DNA from: Gp1-AA133 sp964641665 | GTDB taxonomy: Bacteria > Acidobacteriota > Terriglobia > Terriglobales > Acidobacteriaceae | Direction: 5' to 3' | DNA length: 64,000 nt | Assembly (NCBI GenBank): GCA_964641665.1 | Contig: CAZXKO010000023.1 | Span: 48,848-112,847, forward strand | Shown: in pieces, positions 50,356 through 59,517 of the stretch | How positions within the stretch are numbered: the first letter of the stretch is position 1 | Layout: each line of letters opens with the position of its first letter | Made by a program: the position numbers and the translations under genes | Notes under the pieces: generated by a model | Database searches by the model: none | Told to the model about the DNA's origin: nothing | The model's input: the letters and a program-made list of their open reading frames with translations, nothing else

Positions 50356-51369
50356 TCACGGTTGCACAAACTTTCCGCGCATCATGTAGTTGGTGGCAAG
50401 CGTCGTGGCGTACACAGTGACTTCCGCCAGATGCTCCGCTTCCCTTCTGGTATCGGCGCGCAGGCCGAGCTCACTGATCCGCTTCTCGATCGCTTCAATT
50501 AGCTTCTTGATGAGCGGGCGCTGGACTCCGGTCCAATAGGCCACCTTGTCGACGACCGCTTTCCGATGCTGGTGAAGAAATTCATGCGCCGGACGAACCG
50601 TCTTCTTCTGTCTCTTCGATACGTTGAAAATATCTCCCAAATCACTGTCCAGCGCCAAGTCCACAATCGGGATCTCTTCTGCTACTGACTGATGGTAGAA
50701 CTCGGCCACGGTTGATTCCATCTCGTCGACCGTAACGTCAGGATATCCGCGGCGCCGCACTGGGTCGGTATTCCCTAATTCACGAGCAATGCGATCCATG
50801 TAGCGGAGTTTTGTCATCGCGCCCCAGCCGCGATAGCGTTTACGCCAAGCTGAACGCGGAGTGAGCCATACGGCAAAGGTTTCGGCAAAATCCTCGTCGG
50901 GATGTTTTTGCGCATACCACCCCGCCAGATGACGCACGTAGTTTCGCGAAAATGGAACCGGGCGGTAATTGTCGAGATAACGACGGCGGAAAGGGCCGAA
51001 CAATGTTTTCCATTCCGGCGTACGGTAGAGCTTGTACGCATAATTGAATGCGTGGCCCGCTTCGTGCCGCAGGTACATCATGATCTCGCGTTTGTCTTCG
51101 AGATCGTTCACTTCCTTCTCGAGCGAAGCGAGATCCGGGTTTGCCAAGTAGAAAGGAATGCCGATGATGGGCTCGCCCGATGGACATCCCCACTCATCAG
51201 TGAGGTAACAGGGAGGACGAAACTTCGCGAGCCCCTTGCTCGCGAGTTCCACGTACAACTGGTGCACGAACCGCTCGACGGGCGAACCTTCCAGTTTTAA
51301 ACCTAGGTCGCGGATCGGCTTCCCGAGTATTTCCTGCAAATTCGTGCGAGATTGTTCCGAAGCCGGCAT
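50356..51369 (-). CDS. Putative zinc-binding metallopeptidase
   Basis: This 337-residue protein has a HEXXH motif (YLRHEAGHAFNYAYKL) and a downstream Glu in DEDFAETFAVWL that would be the third zinc ligand, plus the CYLTDEWGCPSGEPIIGIPFYLANP stretch, read here in parts. It resembles the putative zinc-binding metallopeptidase family found next to ATP-grasp ligases. ATG 51369 has no strong ribosome site, so the start is uncertain; the open frame reaches 51498. It is the first gene of the pair with the ligase. Confidence 0.75.
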   Translation of the reverse strand: MPASEQSRTNLQEILGKPIRDLGLKLEGSPVERFVHQLYVELASKGLAKFRPPCYLTDEWGCPSGEPIIGIPFYLANPDLASLEKEVNDLEDKREIMMYLRHEAGHAFNYAYKLYRTPEWKTLFGPFRRRYLDNYRPVPFSRNYVRHLAGWYAQKHPDEDFAETFAVWLTPRSAWRKRYRGWGAMTKLRYMDRIARELGNTDPVRRRGYPDVTVDEMESTVAEFYHQSVAEEIPIVDLALDSDLGDIFNVSKRQKKTVRPAHEFLHQHRKAVVDKVAYWTGVQRPLIKKLIEAIEKRISELGLRADTRREAEHLAEVTVYATTLATNYMMRGKFVQP

Positions 51370-51778
51370 CAGATTTTTGTGTAGATGAAATAGGACTGTC
51401 GAGCCGCGAAGCAGTACCCCAACCCGCCTGCGCACAGTATAAGAGGATCGCACAATGTTCGATGGATCACCCAGGATCAAGCACTGCCGGCGAGACACCG
51501 GGCGCGATCAAAGTCTAGCACCAGTCTATCTATTTCTTTTTCAATGTCTTCCGAGACTTCCATCCTGCATCGCTGGAGGTTACTTCCGGGCCGCCTCCGC
51601 ACCATCGAAGCCGACTGCGAGTAAGCAGATCCGAGTGTCTTCAGTGGGTGCGAAGTTCCATTCGCGGGACGTGACTCGCGGACACACTGTGTCGTCAAAA
51701 TTCACGCAGGCTGCAACGTTCGCATGCAGGTCGTGGGATACACTAGGAAACTTTGATTACTCCCAGGAGGATTTCGTT
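51370..51778. other. Divergent intergenic region, about 410 bases
   Basis: No gene is supported. On the minus strand a TATACT box lies at 51441-51436, a possible promoter for the metallopeptidase gene. The open frame upstream of the aldolase (from 51455) lacks coding appearance and is bypassed by the AGGAGG at 51765-51770. Confidence 0.5.
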
Positions 51779-52624
51779 ATGTCTGAAGCCACGCTGAGTG
51801 GCGCCGAATTCAAAAAACAACTGCGCGAAGGTAAGCCAAAAATGGGCCTGTTCCTGAATGCGCACAGTCCGACGGTAGCCGAGCAGTTGGCGCACAGCGG
51901 ATACGACTGGTTGCTCGTCGATACCCAGCACGGCCCGATGGGCTACGAGAAACTATCGGCAATGCTTTCCGCCATTTCCAACGGAGGAGCGAAGTCGATG
52001 GTCCGCGTCGGAGGCTATGATGACCGCCCGGGGATCCAACAAGCCTTGGATATGGGAGCGGACGGAGTTCTTGTTCCCTACATCAATACCGCAGAGGAAG
52101 CCCGCCAGGCAGTGAGTTGTACGAAGTATCCACGCACAGGGACCCGCTCCGTCTATTTCCCGCAACGCAGCATGAACAAAGCCGGTCTTCTTGGATATGC
52201 AGGAAACTACAACAACAATGGGATCGTGGCTTTGCAGGTGGAAACGGCGTCTTGTATCGAGAACATGGCGGAGATCGCGGCCGTACCGGGCGTGGACATT
52301 CTCTTTCTCGGACAGAACGACTTGTGCATGTCGATGGGGCTGTATGAGAAATACGAGTTTCCTCATATGTACACATCTCCAGAACTGGGAGCAGCGACGC
52401 AGAAACTCATCGACCATGCGCGGAAGAACAATGCGATCCTGGGGTTGTTCCTCTTCGGCACATCACGCGTGGGAGAGTTTCTGGAAAAGGGCTTCACTTT
52501 TGTCAGCATTGGCAACGATCTGCACCACGTCCTGACGCAGGCCGGCGCGTACGTGAAGGATATGGAGGGAATCGCCAAGGAGAAGGGCAAGGATTGGATG
52601 CGTCGGCCAACCGCGCTTCTCTAA
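51779..52624 (+). CDS. HpcH/HpaI-family aldolase
   Basis: This 281-residue TIM-barrel protein of the HpcH/HpaI family has KMGLFLNAHSPTVAEQLAHSGYDWLLVDTQHGP near the N-terminus (given here only as the family's typical start, with the Asp-x-x-His metal/base region), MVRVGGYD, QALDMGADGVLVPYINTAEEA and VQVETASC-type segment LQVETASCIENM with the metal-ligand Glu. Members cleave 2-keto-3-deoxy acids to pyruvate and an aldehyde. AGGAGG precedes ATG 51779. It is not tied to a clear pathway here. Confidence 0.87.
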   Translation: MSEATLSGAEFKKQLREGKPKMGLFLNAHSPTVAEQLAHSGYDWLLVDTQHGPMGYEKLSAMLSAISNGGAKSMVRVGGYDDRPGIQQALDMGADGVLVPYINTAEEARQAVSCTKYPRTGTRSVYFPQRSMNKAGLLGYAGNYNNNGIVALQVETASCIENMAEIAAVPGVDILFLGQNDLCMSMGLYEKYEFPHMYTSPELGAATQKLIDHARKNNAILGLFLFGTSRVGEFLEKGFTFVSIGNDLHHVLTQAGAYVKDMEGIAKEKGKDWMRRPTALL

Positions 52625-52648
52625 GCGCTGAGGGATTTTCCCTCGTGT

Positions 52649-52678
52649 TTGACTTAGCCCGCGTGCGGTCTCTACCAT
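52649..52678 (+). promoter_or_regulatory. Candidate promoter before the C45 hydrolase gene
   Basis: TTGACT (52649-52654), an 18-base spacer and TACCAT (52673-52678). A transcript starting near 52685 would carry the 52694-52719 hairpin in its 5' leader. Confidence 0.4.
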
Positions 52679-52693
52679 CCTGCCATCTCTCGA

Positions 52694-52719
52694 GACGGCG
52701 TGCCGCGTGGCACGCCGTC
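52694..52719 (+). repeat. Perfect 11-bp hairpin in the leader of the C45 hydrolase gene
   Basis: GACGGCGTGCC pairs perfectly with GGCACGCCGTC across a GCGT loop. No T-run follows, so it is not a standard terminator. It ends a few bases before the likely ribosome site (GGTGA at 52726-52730) and could affect translation or RNA stability. Confidence 0.5.
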
Positions 52720-52735
52720 GAATCTGGTGAACCTT

Positions 52736-54205
52736 ATGCCTGAAAAAACGTATCGCTATGCGTCGGTTGTGGTGGTTACCTTTTTGGCGGTGGCAATGAG
52801 CCTGCTCTTGAGAGCCGCCACCAAACCGGTGGCGGCATCTGCCCCTTCGTCCGCAGCAAGCGACGTCCGCCTCGCCAAGGCTTACCGTTTCCAGCAAAGC
52901 GGCTGGACTTATGTCCACCTGGAAGGGTCGCCTTCAGAAATCGGCTTTCAACACGGGTACTTGCTCGCGGATGAGATAGCAGACGCTTTCCACGCGATAC
53001 AGCTCGAAGAAACCCACAGCACTGAGCGCGACTGGACCTTCTTCCGCAAAGCGGCACACGAAATGCTCTGGCCCCACATCGATCCTGAATATCAACAGGA
53101 ACTTCAGGGCATCGCAGATGGAATCAAGGCCAAGGGCATCAAAATGGACGTCGATGACCTGGTCGCCTTGAATGCCTTTTCCGAGCTTCCCGACTACTAC
53201 GTGCCATGGCTGAATGTACAGGAGAAGAAGGCAGCGGTGCGAAACCTGGTTGCGCCTGGCAATTGCAGCGCTTTCATTGCGACGGGCAGCGCGACGAAGG
53301 ATCATCAAATCGTCATCGCGCACAACAACTGGACTAGCTACATCGAAGGGTCCCGGTGGGTCATGATGTTCGACATCGTCCCCGAGCATGGCAACCGCAT
53401 CCTGATGGACGGATTTCCCGGTGTCATTACCAGTGATGATGACTTCGGCATTAACTCCTCGGGCCTCATGATTGCCGAGACCACAATCAGCAAGTTCCAG
53501 GGATGGGACCCCAATGGAAAGCCTGAGTTTGTGCGCTCACGCAAGGCGCTTCAGTATGCAAATTCCATCGACGATTATGTCCGCATCATCAAGGATGGCA
53601 ACAACGGCGGATATGCCAATGATTGGCTGATCGGAGACCGCAAGACCGGAGAGATTGCGTATCTCGAACTTGGCCTCAAGAACACACCGCTGTGGCGCAC
53701 CAAGGATGGATACTTCATCAGCTCGAACTTCGCGCGTGATCCCAAGGTGCTGGCGGAAGAAACTACATTTGACCCAACGGACCTCGCTTCTTCCCCCAAT
53801 GCGCGCAAGCTTCGCTGGGAACAACTGATGGCGCAATACAAAGGCCAGATCGACCTGGATCTGGCGCTAAAATTCATGGCGGACCATCACGACGCTTACG
53901 AAAACAAGGAAGCGGCGAACGGCCGTACCTTGTGCGGGCATGGCGACACGATGCTCGCTCGTGACAGCCAGTTCGAGTGGGACGCATTTCATCCCGGCGG
54001 AGCCGTTCAAGGGAAGGCTACCAACAGTTCGATGGCAGCCAGAATGAGCATGCGAGCCCGTGCCGGTCATCCCTGCGGTGCGGACTTTATCGCCAAAGAC
54101 TTTCTCGACCGGCACCTGGAATACTCCTGGCAGAAACCCGTGTTGCGCGATATGAAGGCAGGCCCCTGGACAACTTTCGAAGCGGGTCAGAAGTCAGCTC
54201 ACTGA
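52736..54205 (+). CDS. C45 autoproteolytic hydrolase/phospholipase-B-like protein
   Basis: This 489-residue protein has an N-terminal membrane/signal segment (about 7-30) and an Ntn-hydrolase core: GFQHGYLLADEI, then GNCSAFIATGSAT with a Cys that would become the N-terminal nucleophile after self-cleavage, and VIAHNNWTSY. This matches the C45 acyltransferase/phospholipase B-like family, which hydrolyses amide or ester bonds. ATG 52736 gives the best signal peptide and follows GGTGA. It converges with gluQ. Confidence 0.83.
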   Translation: MPEKTYRYASVVVVTFLAVAMSLLLRAATKPVAASAPSSAASDVRLAKAYRFQQSGWTYVHLEGSPSEIGFQHGYLLADEIADAFHAIQLEETHSTERDWTFFRKAAHEMLWPHIDPEYQQELQGIADGIKAKGIKMDVDDLVALNAFSELPDYYVPWLNVQEKKAAVRNLVAPGNCSAFIATGSATKDHQIVIAHNNWTSYIEGSRWVMMFDIVPEHGNRILMDGFPGVITSDDDFGINSSGLMIAETTISKFQGWDPNGKPEFVRSRKALQYANSIDDYVRIIKDGNNGGYANDWLIGDRKTGEIAYLELGLKNTPLWRTKDGYFISSNFARDPKVLAEETTFDPTDLASSPNARKLRWEQLMAQYKGQIDLDLALKFMADHHDAYENKEAANGRTLCGHGDTMLARDSQFEWDAFHPGGAVQGKATNSSMAARMSMRARAGHPCGADFIAKDFLDRHLEYSWQKPVLRDMKAGPWTTFEAGQKSAH

Positions 54206-54254
54206 ACTGGCCCGTCTGCGGAGAGGCCATCGACTGGGCGCCGGGTGGCACCCT

Positions 54255-55118
54255 TCACCTCGAAAGCGTGTCGGCATGCCGCAGTACATCATCCGGGGCC
54301 CAACCGCTCTCGCGCAGATGCCGGATGCTTGCCGAGTCATTTCGTTTTGCCATGCGCTTACCCGACTCGTCTGGTACGAGGTCACAGTGGTAGTAAGCGG
54401 GCGGGGGACATCGCAGCGCTTGAAACAGCAATAGCTGGCGGGCTGTGGACTTGATCAGGTCGACACCTCGGACGACCTCGGTGATTTCCATTTCAGCATC
54501 GTCGACTGTCACCGCGAGTTGATAGGCCGGAACGTCGTCTCTTCGCCACACGACAAAATCTCCAAAATCCCGACCTGCGAGAAAGGTCTGCGGTCCCAGA
54601 CGAAGATCTACGAAGGAGATCGCTTCGCCGTCTGGAACCCGGAAGCGCCAGTTGACGCCCGCGGGTGCCGCGAAATCCTTTGCGTCAGTTCGCACGCGAC
54701 AGCGACCGGGGTAGATCGGCTCATCGTCCCCTTCATTCGGTGCGCTGGCGGCCAAGGCCAACTCTTTCCGTGAGCATGTGCAGGGATAGATCCAGCCTTC
54801 GTCGCGGAGCTTTCGCCAGGCTGCGAGGTAATGGGACCGCCGCTCTCTCTGTGAATAGGGCGAGTATGGTCCGCCACAATCCGGCCCTTCGGTCCAGTGG
54901 ATGCCTAGCCAGCGGAGATCTTCAAAGATAGCGTCGACGAAGTGAGTTCGACTCCGCTGCGGGTCAAGGTCCTCGTTCCGCAGGACGAGCACGCCGGCAT
55001 TTTCCAGGGTACGGCGGGCCGCTATCGCAAACGTACGGGCATGCCCAATGTGCAGCAAGCCTGTTGGCGAAGGCGCCAAGCGGCCACGGTATCCTCCTCC
55101 AGGAGGCGTGTTGTTCAC
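54255..55118 (-). CDS. gluQ: Glutamyl-Q tRNA(Asp) synthetase
   Basis: This 287-residue protein is a GluRS catalytic core without the anticodon-binding domain, as in GluQ. It has the HIGH motif PSPTGLLHIGHARTF, the Cys-based zinc site CTCSRKE with YPGRCR, LRNEDLDPQRS and a KMSK-like KRMAKRNDSAS. It attaches glutamate to queuosine in tRNA(Asp). The gene stands between convergent C45 hydrolase and the symporter. Length and domain structure are normal. Confidence 0.93.
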   Translation of the reverse strand: MNNTPPGGGYRGRLAPSPTGLLHIGHARTFAIAARRTLENAGVLVLRNEDLDPQRSRTHFVDAIFEDLRWLGIHWTEGPDCGGPYSPYSQRERRSHYLAAWRKLRDEGWIYPCTCSRKELALAASAPNEGDDEPIYPGRCRVRTDAKDFAAPAGVNWRFRVPDGEAISFVDLRLGPQTFLAGRDFGDFVVWRRDDVPAYQLAVTVDDAEMEITEVVRGVDLIKSTARQLLLFQALRCPPPAYYHCDLVPDESGKRMAKRNDSASIRHLRESGWAPDDVLRHADTLSR

Positions 55119-55139
55119 GATTGCATTCTAGCGAGGAGC

Positions 55140-56531
55140 TTACGTCGAGGGTATTCCCCTATCTTTTATTATTGAGCTCTGCCTGAGCTGATCTCCCCCG
55201 AAGTCGCCTTCCCAGCGCGCAATCACCACCGTCGCAAGACAGTTGCCCAGAACGTTGACCGAGGTTCGCCCCATATCCATGAGTTGGTCGATGCCGAGCA
55301 GGATAAAAACTGGCTCGACCGGAAGCCCGAACGAACCGACTGTTCCGAGCAAAATCACCAGGGACGCGCGCGACACGCCGGCGACTCCTTTGCTGGTTAG
55401 TATCAGGGTCAGCATCATGAGCAACTGCTGCCCCACGCTCAGGTGGATGCCGGCCGCTTGTGCGACAAAGATAGAAGCCAGGGAGAGATAGAGGGTGCTT
55501 CCGTCAAGGTTGAAGCTGTAGCCAGTCGGCATAACGAAAGCCACGACTTGGCGAGGCACGCCTATCCCTTCCATCGCCTCCATCGCGCGCGGCAGAGCGG
55601 CCTCGGAACTTGCGGTTGCGAAGGCGATGGAAACGGGTTCCGCAACGGCTGCCACAAATCTCCTGAGAGGGACGCCAGCCAGCAGCGCTACCGGCAGAAG
55701 CACACCGCCGACGAAGACGAACAGGGCCACATAGAGAGTAACCAGCAGTTTCGCGAGGTTGAGCAGGATGCCCGTGCCGGTGCTGCCGACGGTATAGGCG
55801 ATCGCGGCCCCCACGCCGAACGGCGCAAAGTACATTACGATGTTGGTGAACTTGAACATCGTCTCGGCAAGACTCTCGGTGAAGTTCAACAGAGGAAGGC
55901 GTCGGCTCTCTCGAACCATCGCCAGGGCAACGCCGAACAGGATACTGAACACCACGACTTGCAGAATTTGCTCTTCGGACACAGATTTCGCAAGATTTTC
56001 CGGAAAAATGTGGAGGATCGTGTCCGTCGCCGACGGCCTCTGGCCTGCGAGCCCTTCTCCGCTGGCCGCCGGCACTTTCGCGCCGACGCCAGCCCGACTG
56101 ACATTGATAGCGACAAGCCCGATCATCAGCGCCAGAGTTGTAACAGCCTCGAAGTAGACGATCGCCTTGATACCCATGCGGCCGACTTTCTTGAGGTCGG
56201 AATGGGCGGCAATCCCGCTGACGAGAGTCGCGAAGAGAAGCGGCGCCACGATCGCTTTGATCAGCCTCAGAAAAATCATGCTGATCACACGCATGTTCAA
56301 AGCCACCTGGGGCCAATCATGTCCGATGGCTGCGCCCGCGAGCATCGCGATGAATATCCATGTCGTTAACGAACGCCTCGACACCCCATAGATACAGGAC
56401 GCAAGGATCGCCAACCAACGAGCGGTGACCAGAATTTTCGTCGGTATGGGTGAAACCCAGTAGCTGACCGCGCTGAGAACTGCGCTCAGCGTTAACAGAA
56501 CAACCACGAAGAACAGTAATCGTTTGGTCAT
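55140..56531 (-). CDS. Dicarboxylate/amino-acid:cation symporter (SDF family)
   Basis: This 463-residue membrane protein of the GltP/DctA family has FLRLIKAIVAPLLFATLVSGIA, the helical-hairpin Ser-rich motif ATASSEAALPRAME, PTGYSFNLDGSTLYLSLASIF, and LTSKGVAGVSRASLVIL with GIDQLMDMGRTSVNVLGN, the substrate- and sodium-binding segments. Two to three extra hydrophobic segments precede the core at the N-terminus. It imports C4-dicarboxylates or acidic amino acids. Confidence 0.92.
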   Translation of the reverse strand: MTKRLLFFVVVLLTLSAVLSAVSYWVSPIPTKILVTARWLAILASCIYGVSRRSLTTWIFIAMLAGAAIGHDWPQVALNMRVISMIFLRLIKAIVAPLLFATLVSGIAAHSDLKKVGRMGIKAIVYFEAVTTLALMIGLVAINVSRAGVGAKVPAASGEGLAGQRPSATDTILHIFPENLAKSVSEEQILQVVVFSILFGVALAMVRESRRLPLLNFTESLAETMFKFTNIVMYFAPFGVGAAIAYTVGSTGTGILLNLAKLLVTLYVALFVFVGGVLLPVALLAGVPLRRFVAAVAEPVSIAFATASSEAALPRAMEAMEGIGVPRQVVAFVMPTGYSFNLDGSTLYLSLASIFVAQAAGIHLSVGQQLLMMLTLILTSKGVAGVSRASLVILLGTVGSFGLPVEPVFILLGIDQLMDMGRTSVNVLGNCLATVVIARWEGDFGGDQLRQSSIIKDRGIPST

Positions 56532-56888
56532 CGATTTTTCCCCGAATACTTGAGGGGCCTAGATGTCAGCCCAAGATCGAACCCGAAATTCGCCGATTCT
56601 ACTGGGTGGGGGAGGAGTCGTGGGGGAAAACTGTTCCCCTAGGTTACAAAAATCGAACTCTCGAGGCCTCATCGCTGCACTATTCCTGGTGCATAAGAAA
56701 GCCCGAAACTGTCGCTCCGTAGTGCTCTGAAAAGAGCTAGAATCGTGCCAGCTAGTCTCAGGATGGCAATCGAAGCGTCGTTCCATCGCTCAGCAGTTGG
56801 AGTGAGTATGGACATCGCTTGGTCGCAAAGGCCTCACTTCCACCAAACAATCCGGCAGCCCCGTCGCTGGCAATAGGAGAGGAACGCT
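56532..56888. other. Divergent region between symporter and aldehyde dehydrogenase
   Basis: These 357 bases hold no supported gene. They must contain promoters for both neighbours, but I could not identify convincing -35/-10 pairs, operators or hairpins. Confidence 0.4.
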
Positions 56889-58388
56889 ATGGCAACAGCC
56901 ACAATCCAAATGGAAGACAAGGTTGCAGACTTTATTTCGAAGCCTCGTAAGATGCTCATCAATGGCAAATGGGTCGAAGCCGTATCCGGCAAGACATTTC
57001 CGACCTATAACCCGGCTACAGGAGAAGTCTTGGCTCGCGTGGCCGAGGGCGATCGTGAGGACATTGACCGCGCAGTCAAAGCCGCTCGGGCCGCGTTTGA
57101 AACTGGACCATGGTCGAGACTGACATCTTCCGAGCGGGGACGCCTGATCTGGAAGCTCGCGGATCTGCTCGAACAAAACCTGGAGGAGTTCGCTGAGCTG
57201 GAGACGCTCGACAACGGCAAGCCCTTGAAGGTTGCGCGCGCCGCCGACGTGCCTTTGGCCGTCGACCTATTCCGCTACATGGCAGGTTGGGCCACGAAAA
57301 TCGAGGGCAATACTATTCCCATATCGGTTCCCTACACGCCGGGTGCCAAGTATCTTGCCTATACCTTGCGGGAGCCCGTGGGAGTTGTCGGCCAGATTAT
57401 TCCCTGGAATTTCCCGTTGCTGATGGCTGCATGGAAGCTGGGGCCTGCCTTGGCTACCGGCTGCACCGTAGTATTGAAGCCAGCTGAGCAGACTCCGTTG
57501 TCCTGCTTGAGGCTGGGCGAGTTGATCCAGGAAGCGGGAATCCCCGACGGCGTGGTGAACATAGTCCCGGGCTATGGCGAAACCGCAGGGGCCGCGCTGG
57601 CTGCGCATCCCGATGTCGACAAAGTGGCCTTCACGGGTTCCACCGAAGTCGGCAAATTAATTCTGCAGGCGGCCGCCGGCAATCTGAAGAAGGTTTCGTT
57701 GGAACTGGGCGGGAAGTCCCCGAACGTGGTCTTCGGAGACGTCGACTTGGACAAAGCCATTGCCGGTTCCGCGAGTGCGATCTTCTTCAATCATGGCCAG
57801 TGCTGCTGCGCCGGCTCGCGGCTGTATGTGGAGAACGGGATCTTCGACAAACTTGTAGAAGGTGTCTCGGCCAAGGCCGCCAAGATTCGGGTCGGGCCGG
57901 GCTGGGAGCCCACCACCGACATGGGACCGCTGGTTTCAGAAGAGCAGCTGAATCGGGTTTGTGGCTATCTCAACTCCGGCTTCTCCGAAGGCGCCAAGGC
58001 AGTGGTTGGGGGCAGCCGCCAAGGCGACAAGGGATATTTCGTGAAACCGACCGTGCTGGTGAACACTAGTGAAACCATGAAGGTTGTCCAGGAGGAGATT
58101 TTCGGCCCAGTGGTTACGGCAATTCCCTTCAAGGATACCGATGACCTGGTCAAACAGGCCAACGATACGGTCTACGGACTGGCAGCAGGTATCTGGACGC
58201 GGGACATCCAGAAAGCACATCGGATCGCCTCGCAGCTGCGAGCCGGTACCGTCTGGATCAACTGCTACAACATCTTCGACGCCGCCCTACCCTTCGGCGG
58301 ATACAAGCAGTCCGGGTGGGGACGCGAAATGGGTCACGACGCTCTCGAGATGTACACCGAGGTGAAAGCGGTGTGCACCGCGCTCTGA
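56889..58388 (+). CDS. NAD(P)-dependent aldehyde dehydrogenase
   Basis: This 499-residue protein is a class-1/2-type aldehyde dehydrogenase: NPATGEVLARVAEG, GQIIPWNFPLLMAAWKLGPAL, VAFTGSTEVGKLI, the catalytic Glu in LELGGKSPN and the catalytic Cys in GQCCCAGSRLY, and EEIFGPVVTAIPF. Betaine- or retinal-type ALDHs look alike, so the aldehyde is not defined. A strong terminator follows. Confidence 0.93.
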   Translation: MATATIQMEDKVADFISKPRKMLINGKWVEAVSGKTFPTYNPATGEVLARVAEGDREDIDRAVKAARAAFETGPWSRLTSSERGRLIWKLADLLEQNLEEFAELETLDNGKPLKVARAADVPLAVDLFRYMAGWATKIEGNTIPISVPYTPGAKYLAYTLREPVGVVGQIIPWNFPLLMAAWKLGPALATGCTVVLKPAEQTPLSCLRLGELIQEAGIPDGVVNIVPGYGETAGAALAAHPDVDKVAFTGSTEVGKLILQAAAGNLKKVSLELGGKSPNVVFGDVDLDKAIAGSASAIFFNHGQCCCAGSRLYVENGIFDKLVEGVSAKAAKIRVGPGWEPTTDMGPLVSEEQLNRVCGYLNSGFSEGAKAVVGGSRQGDKGYFVKPTVLVNTSETMKVVQEEIFGPVVTAIPFKDTDDLVKQANDTVYGLAAGIWTRDIQKAHRIASQLRAGTVWINCYNIFDAALPFGGYKQSGWGREMGHDALEMYTEVKAVCTAL

Positions 58389-58411
58389 GGGGCTCCAAGC
58401 AAGGAATTTGG

Positions 58412-58441
58412 GGGAAGCGAGAGCTTCCCTCTTTTTCTTTT
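58412..58441 (+). terminator. Intrinsic terminator after the aldehyde dehydrogenase gene
   Basis: GGGAAGC-GAGA-GCTTCCC (58412-58429), a 7-bp stem with a GAGA tetraloop, followed by TCTTTTTCTTTT. Confidence 0.9.
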
Positions 58442-58472
58442 AGAGCGGATGTGGAGGGGAGAATGGTTGGAT

Positions 58473-59513
58473 TCAGGCTCGAGCAGCCTGGCGGGCGCGC
58501 TGAATGTCTTTCATGTCCCCCATAGCAATGATTACGCCCTGGCTAGGGACAACAGCGTTGTCCGGAGGGTTGATGACCAGGTCGGAACCGCTGGCCGCAC
58601 CACGATTGGTCAGCCCCAGAATCAGGAGGTTATATTGACCTTTCAGGTTGAGGTCGAGAAGGGCGGTCCCTGCCCATTTCGAAGAGGCCTCCACTTCGAT
58701 CTCTTCCACGCGCAAAGTGCTTCCCTGCTCCTTGAGCATTCGATCCAGAAATCCGACAACGTGGGGCCGGATCACTTCGCTGGCCATGCGCAATCCCCCG
58801 ATCTGACTCGGGGAAACCGTCGAATTTGCCCCCGCCCGCATCATTCGGTCCGCGAACTTCTTGTCTGCTGAGCGAGCGACGATTCGCATCTTTGGAAAAC
58901 GCTGCCGCACCACGACCGTGATTACCAGGTTGTCCTTGTCGTTCGGGAGAGCGGCAATCAGGCCCCGCGCGCGCTCCAGGCCAGCAGTCTCGAGAATGTC
59001 CTCTTCCGTGGCATCTCCGACTACATATAGGATTTCGTTCAACGTTTCTGCGTGAAGATCGCGTGACTTCTTGAAGTTGTCTTCCGAGAGGTCGACCACC
59101 ACGTACGGCGTGCCGGTCTTCTGGAGTTCGGCGACCGCGTATCGGCCGGTGTCCCCCAAGCCGCAGACAATGAAGTGGTCGTTCAATTCGTTGATGCGTT
59201 TTTGCATTCTGCGCCTCCAGAAGGGATTCGCGACCTCCACCTCCACCAGAAAGGCGGCCACGACGGAAAACACGTACACAGTAATGCCGACCCCGAACAG
59301 GACAATCCCGATGTTAAAAACTCGCAGCGCAGGATTGTGGCTGGTATCAACGATCTCCCCGTAGCCAACGCCGGCCAGGGTGATCACCGCCATGTATAAC
59401 GCTTGCAGGAAAGTGACCGAGTCTCCGCCGAGCACGCGGTATCCAGTAACGCTGATGGCGATCAGAGCCACCAGCAACCCTAACGCGAATAGCAGCCGGT
59501 TTCGCAGGGCCAT
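58473..59513 (-). CDS. Two-helix K+ channel with RCK/TrkA-N domain
   Basis: This 346-residue protein has two N-terminal helices (about 7-27 and 65-92) flanking a pore loop with the filter-like TLAGVGYGE, then an RCK domain (IVCGLGDTGRYAVAELQKTG, VVVDLSEDN, VGDATEED) and a TrkA-C domain. This is the MthK-like architecture. The filter GVGYGE differs from the canonical TVGYGD by two residues. It ends the minus-strand set with the glucosidase and the cytochrome. Confidence 0.92.
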   Translation of the reverse strand: MALRNRLLFALGLLVALIAISVTGYRVLGGDSVTFLQALYMAVITLAGVGYGEIVDTSHNPALRVFNIGIVLFGVGITVYVFSVVAAFLVEVEVANPFWRRRMQKRINELNDHFIVCGLGDTGRYAVAELQKTGTPYVVVDLSEDNFKKSRDLHAETLNEILYVVGDATEEDILETAGLERARGLIAALPNDKDNLVITVVVRQRFPKMRIVARSADKKFADRMMRAGANSTVSPSQIGGLRMASEVIRPHVVGFLDRMLKEQGSTLRVEEIEVEASSKWAGTALLDLNLKGQYNLLILGLTNRGAASGSDLVINPPDNAVVPSQGVIIAMGDMKDIQRARQAARA

Positions 59514-59517
59514 CGCG

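Noticed and set aside
51455..51778. 108-codon in-frame extension of the HpcH/HpaI aldolase
   Set aside because: The family starts near MSEATLSG, and AGGAGG at 51765-51770 marks ATG 51779; the extension has no family similarity.
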